Under the pieces are notes generated by a model. That model was given only the letters and a program-made list of their open reading frames with translations, was not told the DNA's origin and did no database searches. Position numbers and translations under genes: made by a program. A stretch of DNA of 10,271 bases from Treponema sp. (GTDB taxonomy: Bacteria > Spirochaetota > Spirochaetia > Treponematales > Breznakiellaceae): contig JAITON010000048.1 of assembly GCA_031289935.1 (NCBI GenBank), positions 1 to 10,271 on the forward strand. Reading direction: 5' to 3'. Positions 1 through 5,429 of this stretch are shown here, in pieces (within the stretch, counting starts at the first letter, position 1; each line of letters starts with the position of its first letter).

Positions 1-888
1 ATCTTCCAGATCGCCGATGCGGTGACGGTTATGCGGGACGGCAAAGCCATCGGCACCTATGCGATTGGGGACATCGACAGCAACAAGCTGATAGCCCTGA
101 TGGTGGGCCGGGAAAACACCGAGCGCTTCCCCAGGGTAGAATCGGTGATTGGCGAGGTCTGCCTTGAAGTGAAGCGCCTCACGGCGCTGTCCCCCCGGTC
201 CTTTAAGGACATCAGCTTTGAACTCCACAAGGGCGAAATCCTGGGGCTGGGGGGCCTGGTAGGCGCCCAGCGGACCGAACTCGTGGAGGCCATCTTCGGG
301 GTCCGGGAGATCGCCGGCGGGGAAGTGCTCGTAAACGGGAAGCCCATCAAAAAGTTTACGCCCCGGAATGCCATCAACGCGGGGCTGGGCCTCGTTACCG
401 AAGACCGGCGAAGTACCGGGATATTTCCCCTGCTGAACATCACCCAGAACACCACCCTGCCCTCCCTGGGGGAGTACCTTAACAAGATGGGGCTCCTCAA
501 CCACTACAGCCTGAACGCCAGAGCCCTCGAGTACAACCAACAGCTCCGCACCAAGACGCCCACTATGAAAGCCCTGATACAGAATCTCTCGGGGGGGAAC
601 CAGCAGAAGGTGATTTTAAGCCGCTGGCTTATGACCCTGCCGGAGATTCTCATCATGGACGAGCCTACCCGGGGCATCGACGTGGGGGCCAAGTACGAGA
701 TCTATACCATCATGAGCGAACTGGTCAAGCAGGGTAAGGCCATCATCATGGTCTCGAGCGAGATGCCGGAGCTCCTGGGGATGAGCCACCGGGTGATGGT
801 GCTTTGCAACGGCCGCTGTACGGGGATCCTTGCCCGGGAAGAGGCGAGCCAGGAAGCGGTGATGCACCTGGCGACGCAGTTTTCGTAA
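1..888 (+). CDS. Sugar ABC transporter ATP-binding protein (RbsA/MglA type), 5' partial
   Basis: The reading frame is open from the first base, so the start lies outside the window; 295 residues are visible. Proteins of this family are about 500 residues with two fused nucleotide-binding domains, so the first domain is mostly missing. Visible residue 1 onward (IFQIADAVTVMRDG) is the end of domain 1. Domain 2 has a P-loop-like GLVGAQRTE (about 85-93), signature LSGGNQQK (196-203), Walker B ending in D220-E221, then PTRGID. The usual H-loop histidine position reads SSEMPE (252-257), which is normal for the second domain of this family. Role: cytoplasmic ATPase that powers import of a monosaccharide or related ligand. 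The permease follows after 21 bases, so they form one operon; the periplasmic binding protein is not in view. The substrate cannot be assigned from this sequence. Confidence 0.95.
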   Translation: MFQIADAVTVMRDGKAIGTYAIGDIDSNKLIALMVGRENTERFPRVESVIGEVCLEVKRLTALSPRSFKDISFELHKGEILGLGGLVGAQRTELVEAIFGVREIAGGEVLVNGKPIKKFTPRNAINAGLGLVTEDRRSTGIFPLLNITQNTTLPSLGEYLNKMGLLNHYSLNARALEYNQQLRTKTPTMKALIQNLSGGNQQKVILSRWLMTLPEILIMDEPTRGIDVGAKYEIYTIMSELVKQGKAIIMVSSEMPELLGMSHRVMVLCNGRCTGILAREEASQEAVMHLATQFS

Positions 889-909
889 ATCTATCATAAG
901 GAAGACGAC

Positions 910-1911
910 ATGGGAACCAAAACCAGAGATTTGAACGTCAAGAGTTTTTTGAGCAAGTACACGACCTATGTAACCTTTGTGGCGCTGGTCTTTGTGCTGG
1001 GCGTCCTGACCCGGGGCAGCGCCCTCACCTGGGCGTCGATCAGAACCCTGCTGATCGCCGAGGCGGTACGGGCCTTCGCCTCCCTGGGGGTGGGGATGAT
1101 CATCATCACCTGGGGGATCGACCTCTCCATCGGCTACGTGGTCTGTCTCTGCGCCTCGGTGGCAGCCTCCTTTGCCCAGGTGCCTGGCGACGCGGCCCTC
1201 TTCGGCAACACGAACTTCCCGGCCTTTCTCCCCATCATCGCGGGCATCGCGGCAGGCGGCGTCTTCGGCCTCTTTAACGGGGTGCTGGTGGCCTACGGCA
1301 AACTGCCGCCCTTTATCGCCACCCTGGGAACCATGTCCCTGGCCCGGGGTATTCAGCTTATCTACACCAGGGCGGCCATTGTGGGGAGCCTCAAACAGGG
1401 CTTTAAGGACATCGCCCAGAAGTCCATCGGTCCGGGCTTCTTCCAGGTCCCCCTCCTGGCGATCTATGTGCTGGTCGCCGCGGTGCTGGTCTGGGTCTTC
1501 CTGAAGCATACCCGGCAGGGCACCCATTTCTACGCCATCGGCGGCAATCCCCAGGCGGCCCGGGTTTCGGGGATTAAGGTGGAAAGGGATCTGGTTTGCG
1601 TATACTTCTACGCGGGCCTTCTCTACGGCGTCGCCGGGGTGCTCCAGGCCAGCCGCCTGGGTCTGGCCAACGCGCTGACCGCCAACGGTATGGAGCTGGA
1701 TGCCATCGCCGCGGTAACCGTGGGGGGAGTCTCCCAGACCGGCGGCGTGGGCACGGTGGGGGGTATGATCATCGGGGTCTTTACCATGGGGCTCATCAAC
1801 TACGGTATGAGCTTTCTGGCGATTGATTCCTACTTTCAGCTTTTGGTTAAGGGCGCCATCATCATTGTGGCGGTCTTCTTCGACATGAAGAAGTACGCCA
1901 AACGGGCATAA
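910..1911 (+). CDS. Sugar ABC transporter permease (RbsC/MglC/XylH type)
   Basis: This 333-residue, very hydrophobic protein belongs to the BPD_transp_2 permease family, whose members form the membrane channel of ribose/galactose/xylose-type importers. Family landmarks are visible: GIDLSIG (69-75), TLGTMSLARG (138-147), GGNPQAARVSGI (from 211), and a glycine-rich stretch near AAVTVGGVSQTGG and GTVGGMIIGV towards the C-terminus. The length is normal and eight or more hydrophobic segments can be picked out. The ATG at 910 is preceded by AAGGAA (898-903) at six bases' spacing. It lies 21 bases downstream of the ATPase gene and is surely co-transcribed with it. No clear T-rich terminator follows, so transcription may run on towards the aminotransferase. 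The ligand is unknown because the binding protein is outside the window. Confidence 0.95.
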   Translation: MGTKTRDLNVKSFLSKYTTYVTFVALVFVLGVLTRGSALTWASIRTLLIAEAVRAFASLGVGMIIITWGIDLSIGYVVCLCASVAASFAQVPGDAALFGNTNFPAFLPIIAGIAAGGVFGLFNGVLVAYGKLPPFIATLGTMSLARGIQLIYTRAAIVGSLKQGFKDIAQKSIGPGFFQVPLLAIYVLVAAVLVWVFLKHTRQGTHFYAIGGNPQAARVSGIKVERDLVCVYFYAGLLYGVAGVLQASRLGLANALTANGMELDAIAAVTVGGVSQTGGVGTVGGMIIGVFTMGLINYGMSFLAIDSYFQLLVKGAIIIVAVFFDMKKYAKRA

Positions 1912-1943
1912 GTATGAAAGGACGCCCGTATTGCGGCATATAT

Positions 1944-1955
1944 ACCGGGCCCGGT
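1944..1955. repeat. Perfect 12-bp palindrome between the permease and aminotransferase genes
   Basis: ACCGGGCCCGGT is self-complementary and sits in the 111-base gap between the importer operon and the next gene. It is flanked by AT-rich sequence (GCATATAT on the left, GCATAAAT on the right). No T-tract follows, so it is not a standard terminator. It could be an operator or simply GC-rich chance sequence; nothing decides between these. Confidence 0.3.
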
Positions 1956-2022
1956 GCATAAATAAGCGCCCTGAGTGCCGCGAGTGCTTCCTTAAAGGCT
2001 GATTTTCTGCTAGGCTGTGGCC

Positions 2023-3315
2023 ATGAACACACTCGCCGCCGAACTCAACGCTTGTCTGGATACTTCTGTGGCCGGGCGGCTCCTTTCGGGTCTGGGCCGC
2101 CGGATCTACTTTCCCAAGGGGATAATCGCCCAGTCGGCGGAGGCAAAAGACGCAGCCCTGGTCAACGCCACCATCGGCATGGCTTTCCAGGGGGGGAAGC
2201 CCCTGGTTTTGTCCGGCGTAGGAGAGAGCCTGGCTTCTCTGGACCCGGATAAGGCGGTGGTGTACGCCCCCACGGCAGGGATTGAGCCCGTGCGGCAGGC
2301 CTGGAAAAGAGAAATCCTGCGAAAAAACCCCTCCCTGGACCCCGCCCGGCTCTCCCTGCCCACGGTCGTGCCGGGAATTACTGCGGGCATCTCCTACACG
2401 GCGGACCTGTTTCTGGAGGAGGGCCAGTCTATCATCGTACCGGCCCCCTGCTGGGATAACTACGGGCTTATCTTCCGGGAGCGTCGGGGGGGCGTGCCGG
2501 TGGAGGCATCCGGTTTTCGGGAAGGGGCCAGGGGCCTGGACCTGGAGGCCCTCTCAAGGGCCCTGGGGGAGCAGGCCAAAACCGGCACCGTACGCATCAT
2601 CCTGAACTTCCCCAACAATCCTTCGGGCTACACGCCCACAGAGGCCGAGGGGGAGGCTATCGTCGCCATGATCCGGGAGGCCGCCGGGGCCGGGGCCGAT
2701 GTGCTGGCTCTGGTAGACGACGCCTACTTCGGCCTCTTCTACGAGGAAGGTCTTAGGCGGGAATCCCTGTTTGCGGCCCTGGCGGGCCTCCACGAGCGGG
2801 TACTGGCGGTAAAGCTCGACGGGCCCACCAAGGAAGACTATGCCTGGGGCTTCCGCTCGGCCTTTGTGAGCTTTGGGAGCCGGAGCCTGGGAAAGCTCCA
2901 GGAGGAGGCCCTGGGCAAGAAATACATGGGCCTCATCCGCTCGTCGGTATCCTGCGCCAATACCCCGGCGCAACTCCTGCTGCTCAAGACCCTGGCCGAT
3001 CCCCGGACCCATAGGGAACGGGAGCTGCACTTCGGCCTGCTCCGGGAACGCTACCGGGTGGTGAAGCGTTTTATCGAGGACCATCCAAGCCACCCGGTTC
3101 TCAGGCCCCTGCCCTTTAACTCGGGCTATTTCATGAGCTTCTACTGCCGGGGTCTGGACGCCGAGAAACTCCGGCGGGAGCTGCTGGTCAAACAGGGCGT
3201 TGGGGTTATCGCCCTGGAAGGGGGCTATATCAGGGTGGCCTACTCCTCCATCGACCTGGAGAAAATCCCCGGGGTATTCCGCATCATCTACGACACGGCG
3301 GCGAAACTTATATGA
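2023..3315 (+). CDS. PLP-dependent aminotransferase, class I/II fold
   Basis: This is a fold-type I aminotransferase of 430 residues from the ATG at 2023. A GTG two codons upstream (2017) is also open, but the only Shine-Dalgarno-like AGG (2012-2014) is eight bases from the ATG and just two from the GTG. Motifs (GTG numbering; subtract 2 for the ATG): NFPNNPSGY, which holds the pyridine-contacting Asn; VDDAYFG (D235, Y237), binding the PLP ring nitrogen and phenolate; the probable Schiff-base lysine K272 in GPTKEDYAWGFR; and a C-terminal NSGYFMSFYCRG. GPTKEDYAWG replaces the usual SLSK of aspartate/alanine enzymes, so this is a divergent subfamily. Substrates are unknown, but an amino-acid/2-oxo-acid exchange in the cytoplasm is likely. 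Its stop overlaps the start of the following lipoprotein gene by four bases. Confidence 0.9.
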   Translation: MNTLAAELNACLDTSVAGRLLSGLGRRIYFPKGIIAQSAEAKDAALVNATIGMAFQGGKPLVLSGVGESLASLDPDKAVVYAPTAGIEPVRQAWKREILRKNPSLDPARLSLPTVVPGITAGISYTADLFLEEGQSIIVPAPCWDNYGLIFRERRGGVPVEASGFREGARGLDLEALSRALGEQAKTGTVRIILNFPNNPSGYTPTEAEGEAIVAMIREAAGAGADVLALVDDAYFGLFYEEGLRRESLFAALAGLHERVLAVKLDGPTKEDYAWGFRSAFVSFGSRSLGKLQEEALGKKYMGLIRSSVSCANTPAQLLLLKTLADPRTHRERELHFGLLRERYRVVKRFIEDHPSHPVLRPLPFNSGYFMSFYCRGLDAEKLRRELLVKQGVGVIALEGGYIRVAYSSIDLEKIPGVFRIIYDTAAKLI

Positions 3316-4613
3316 GGGCCGGTCAACATAATCCCCTAATCTGCCGGCTCCTGGTTCCGCCCCTCTGCCTGGGCGCCCTGGTCCTGGCCGGTTCCTGCGG
3401 GCTCACGGAATCCCGGGTAGCGCTGCTCTGGACGGACCGGCCCGAAATCGCCCTCTATGCAAGCTACTTCAATTCGAGCCAGGACGAGTACACGGTAGAG
3501 GTCCGCTATCTGGAGTCTCCGTCCGGGGAGCTGAGCGCCCAGCTGAGCTCCCAGCTGAGCGCCCTCACGTCCAGCGCCCAGAGGCCCGACATCGTGGCCG
3601 CAAGCTGGCTCAAGAGCGCCTCCATTATGAGCCTCTTTTCCCCCATGGATGGGATGATGCAGCAGGGGAATATCGCCGCCGAGGCCTTTTACCCCCGGCT
3701 CCTGGCCCAGGGGCGGCTTGAGGAAAAGCAATACCTGCTGCCGGTTTCCTTTAACCTGCCGGCCCTGATCTTTGCCCGGGATCAAGGGGAACTCCTTTCC
3801 AGCGCCTTTATCATCAGCCTGGAGGAAATCCAGGAACTGGGGGGGGCCTACAACCGGGAGACCCGGGGGGCCTGGTCGCAGATGGGCTTTTCCCCGGTCT
3901 GGGACCAGGAATTCCTCTATATTATCGCAGCCCTCTTTGACAGCGCCTTCCGGGAAGCCTCCCCCCTGGCCTGGGATGCTCCGGCCATAGAAGAGGCCGT
4001 CTCCTATACCCGGGACTGGATCAGCGCGATCAATAAGAGCGTGGAAGCCGGGGACGATTTTGTCTTTAAATACTTCTACGAGCCTGTAGAAAAGCTCACC
4101 ATATCGGGCCGTATCCTCTTTTCCTATAAGCAGAGCGCCGACTTCTTCACCCTCACCGAGGAAGAGCGGGGCAGCCTGGGTTTCCGCTGGATCGCCGGGC
4201 CCGGGACCATCCCCATCTCCGAGGGCATCACCTACCTGGGGATATGCAAGTACGGCCAGGCGCCGGGAGCGGCGGCGGCCTTTGTCCAATGGTTTTTCCA
4301 GGAGGATACCCAGCGGCAGTTTCTGGAAAGCGGCAAACAGTACCGTATTAACGAGAACACCTTCGGGATCGCCGGGGGGTTCTCGGCCCTGAAGACCGTA
4401 ACGGAGCGAATCTTCCCCCAGTATTACCCGGGGCTCCTGGGGCACATGCCCCCGGAGGAATATCTTTCGCCCCCGGCCATCCTCCCGGGGAATTGGACGG
4501 TCCTTAAGGAGCGCATCGTCCTCCCCTACCTCTACGAGCGGATCCACGACGGGGCCGAAACGGCCTCCCTGGACCGGCGGCTTGCCGAGTGGATCAGGCT
4601 CAACCGGGACTAA
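3312..4613 (+). CDS. Extracellular solute-binding lipoprotein (ABC family 1-like)
   Basis: The 433-residue protein starts with a basic stretch, a hydrophobic core (LLVPPLCLGALVLAGSC) and a probable lipidated Cys29. The lipobox AGSC is relaxed, as is common in spirochaetes. The mature part looks like a family 1 periplasmic binding protein: IALYASYFN followed by a PDIVAASW motif near residues 95-102, a mid-region LPVSFNLPALIFARD, and a GPGTIPISEGITYLGI segment that usually lies in the ligand cleft. Near the C-terminus are AAAFVQWFFQEDTQRQFL and an aromatic-rich tail. Its ATG shares ATGA with the upstream aminotransferase stop, implying translational coupling. No permease or ATPase gene is adjacent, so it is an orphan that either uses a distant transporter or acts as a sensor or scaffold. 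A strong terminator follows. The ligand is unknown. Confidence 0.85.
   Translation: MRAGQHNPLICRLLVPPLCLGALVLAGSCGLTESRVALLWTDRPEIALYASYFNSSQDEYTVEVRYLESPSGELSAQLSSQLSALTSSAQRPDIVAASWLKSASIMSLFSPMDGMMQQGNIAAEAFYPRLLAQGRLEEKQYLLPVSFNLPALIFARDQGELLSSAFIISLEEIQELGGAYNRETRGAWSQMGFSPVWDQEFLYIIAALFDSAFREASPLAWDAPAIEEAVSYTRDWISAINKSVEAGDDFVFKYFYEPVEKLTISGRILFSYKQSADFFTLTEEERGSLGFRWIAGPGTIPISEGITYLGICKYGQAPGAAAAFVQWFFQEDTQRQFLESGKQYRINENTFGIAGGFSALKTVTERIFPQYYPGLLGHMPPEEYLSPPAILPGNWTVLKERIVLPYLYERIHDGAETASLDRRLAEWIRLNRD
3528..3563 (+). repeat. 12-bp tandem repeat, three copies, inside the solute-binding protein gene
   Basis: Three successive 12-base units (GAGCTGAGCGCC, CAGCTGAGCTCC, CAGCTGAGCGCC) encode ELSA-QLSS-QLSA at residues 73-84. 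The copies keep the reading frame, so any change in copy number would alter only the length of what looks like a surface helix or linker. Confidence 0.7.
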
Positions 4614-4650
4614 AGCGCCGCCCCGGGCCCCTCCAGTCCTAAAACTAACC

Positions 4651-4684
4651 GGGTTTGGGGCCGGCTAAACTCAAACCCTTTTTT
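4651..4684 (+). terminator. Rho-independent terminator after the aminotransferase/lipoprotein operon
   Basis: GGGTTTG (4651-4657) pairs perfectly with CAAACCC (4672-4678). A G-T wobble and a G-C pair extend the stem to nine, leaving a ten-base loop, and TTTTTT (4679-4684) follows directly. This is a textbook intrinsic terminator, 38 bases after the lipoprotein stop codon. It means the next gene needs its own promoter or read-through. Confidence 0.85.
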
Positions 4685-4692
4685 CCCGATAC
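4666..4692 (+). promoter_or_regulatory. Sigma-28 (FliA)-type promoter match upstream of the 127-residue unknown gene
   Basis: TAAA (4666-4669), exactly 15 bases, then CCCGATAC (4685-4692) resembles the flagellar sigma-28 consensus TAAA-N15-GCCGATAA: four of four in the -35 core and six of eight in the -10. The -35 lies in the loop and arm of the preceding terminator hairpin, and its T-tract forms the spacer. The expected start of transcription, near 4699, leaves a very short leader that carries the AGGAAGG ribosome binding site. The match is seen in the sequence; sigma-28 use is inferred. Confidence 0.5.
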
Positions 4693-4711
4693 TCAAAGAG
4701 AGGAAGGAAAC

Positions 4712-5095
4712 ATGAGTTACGGGCATATTTCAACAGGCGGTTTAGCCGGTATCAGCTACGCCGTCAGTATGTCTCAGGGCGGGAAAACGTCCCTGCCGGT
4801 GTCCCCGGCGAACCTTATCTACGCCCATTTTGAGCACGTTTCCGGGGTGCCCGCCCCGGAAGGCTCCCAGGGAGTTTCCATCAGCAAGCTGAAGGTCCTG
4901 GACGTGCTCATCGAACAGCTCAGCCAGATCAAAAAACGGCCCGAGCTGGCCCAATCCCCGGAATCTATGAGTGAGGGGCAGGTCGAGGCCCTGATCGCGC
5001 AGTACGAGACCCAGATCCGCAGTATCAGGGCCATGGCCCTGCCCTATGCCGTCCCGGAAGCCCCCGCCGCGGCGGTCTTTAGCCTGAACGTCTAG
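4712..5095 (+). CDS. Small conserved-looking protein of unknown function (127 aa)
   Basis: I do not recognise a named domain. The ATG at 4712 is preceded by AGGAAGGA (4701-4708) at ideal spacing, which fixes the start. A longer frame from a TTG at 4655 would begin inside the terminator hairpin and is rejected. There is no signal peptide and no membrane segment. The N-terminal 30 residues are rich in Gly and Ser (MSYGHISTGGLAGISY). A central segment (residues 54-76, VSISKLKVLDVLIEQLSQIKK) and another at 88-107 have the spacing of amphipathic helices, perhaps a short coiled coil. The C-terminus is Ala/Pro-rich and ends FSLNV. A sigma-28-like promoter directly upstream suggests membership of the motility regulon, which is inference. 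It is the only gene between the terminator at 4651-4684 and the repeat-rich region. Confidence 0.75.
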   Translation: MSYGHISTGGLAGISYAVSMSQGGKTSLPVSPANLIYAHFEHVSGVPAPEGSQGVSISKLKVLDVLIEQLSQIKKRPELAQSPESMSEGQVEALIAQYETQIRSIRAMALPYAVPEAPAAAVFSLNV

Positions 5096-5110
5096 GCGCC
5101 CAACACGACC

Positions 5111-5288
5111 GTGCGCAACTATTACGCACCGTAACAAGGCGTATTACGTACCTCAATACGGCCGTATTACGTACCTCAATACGGCCGTATTACGCACCGT
5201 AACAAGGCTGTATTACGTACCGTAACAAGGCTGTGCGCAACTATGTTGCGTCGCGCAACTAGGTTGCGCAACGCATCGTAACAAGGCC
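5111..5288. repeat. Degenerate 23-bp tandem repeat array with palindromic junctions
   Basis: Two identical 23-base units (5141-5163 and 5164-5186, GTATTACGTACCTCAATACG plus GCC) are followed by two variant 23-base units (5187-5209 and 5210-5232, GTATTAC then GCACC or GTACC then GTAACAAGGCT). A partial unit precedes them (5120-5140) and a diverged unit follows (5233-5288). CGTAACAAGGC occurs four times. The junctions at 5155-5168 and 5178-5191 are perfect 14-bp palindromes (AATACGGCCGTATT). Units abut without unique spacers, so this is not CRISPR. The repeats lie between an unknown gene and a possible small RNA. Their function is unknown: an array of protein-binding sites, a REP-like extragenic element, or slippage-derived sequence. 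Confidence 0.85.
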
Positions 5289-5310
5289 GTGTTGAAGCAG
5301 AAATTTTTCT

Positions 5311-5337
5311 TCAAGAAAACGGGAGGGCTGCCGATAT
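5311..5337 (+). promoter_or_regulatory. Second sigma-28-like promoter match in the intergenic region
   Basis: TCAA (5311-5314), exactly 15 bases, then GCCGATAT (5330-5337). The -10 agrees with GCCGATAA at seven of eight positions and the -35 with TAAA at three of four. The predicted start is near 5344, and transcription would run into the hairpin and T-tract ending at 5426. No open reading frame longer than a few codons lies between, so the product would be an RNA. Confidence 0.35.
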
Positions 5338-5343
5338 TAAAGA

Positions 5344-5426
5344 GGTATTCCTTCAGGATGATGCGCACGTGAGGGCGCGGTAGAAGCCGCAAACCCCCAG
5401 ACGTCCAGGCGCATCATCTTTTTTTT
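5344..5426 (+). ncRNA. Candidate structured small RNA, about 80 nt
   Basis: The proposed transcript runs from the second sigma-28-like start to the T-tract. Its 3' half folds as an outer 10-bp perfect stem (5357-5366 with 5409-5418), extended by a G-U and an A-U pair into the T-tract. A possible ACGT/ACGT stem (5367-5370 with 5401-5404) and an inner hairpin GCGG/CCGC (5377-5380 with 5387-5390) sit within it. The only ATG (5358) opens a four-codon frame. It matches no RNA family that I recognise. It could instead be only the 3' end of the 4712-5095 transcript. Confidence 0.3.
5357..5426 (+). terminator. Long-hairpin terminator with T8 tract
   Basis: GATGATGCGC (5357-5366) is perfectly complementary to GCGCATCATC (5409-5418), which is followed at once by eight T (5419-5426). 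The T-tract is on the plus strand, so it ends transcripts coming from the small gene or the candidate RNA. It lies directly against the stop codon of the minus-strand alaA gene. On the minus strand the same hairpin has no T-tract. The 42-base loop is long for a plain terminator and contains secondary pairing. Confidence 0.65.
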
Positions 5427-5429
5427 AGC

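Noticed and set aside
616..1959. Long minus-strand open frame opposite the ABC transporter genes
   Set aside because: It is His/Gly/Asp-rich low-complexity sequence typical of the antisense of GC-rich genes, and both plus-strand genes here have unmistakable family motifs.
1959..1984. Sigma-28-like match before the aminotransferase (TAAA-N14-GCCGCGAG)
   Set aside because: Spacing is one base short and the -10 lacks the GAT core, so it is no better than chance.
3336..4547. 403-codon minus-strand frame opposite the solute-binding protein
   Set aside because: The plus frame has a signal peptide, lipobox and family motifs, and couples to the upstream gene by ATGA.
4655..4711. Upstream extension of the 127-residue protein from a TTG at 4655
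   Set aside because: The TTG lies within a strong terminator hairpin, whereas the ATG at 4712 has an ideal ribosome binding site.
5111..5288. CRISPR array
   Set aside because: The repeats abut directly with no unique spacers of regular length, the units diverge from one another, and no cas gene is present.
5111..5288. Integron attC site or insertion-sequence ends
   Set aside because: GTTGCGC and GCGCAAC do not fit the attC core GTTRRRY, and no integrase or transposase frame is nearby.
5344..5426. Known riboswitch or housekeeping RNA (SRP, 6S, c-di-GMP, fluoride, ZTP)
   Set aside because: None of the conserved bases I know for these families can be found, and no riboswitch-controlled gene follows on the plus strand.
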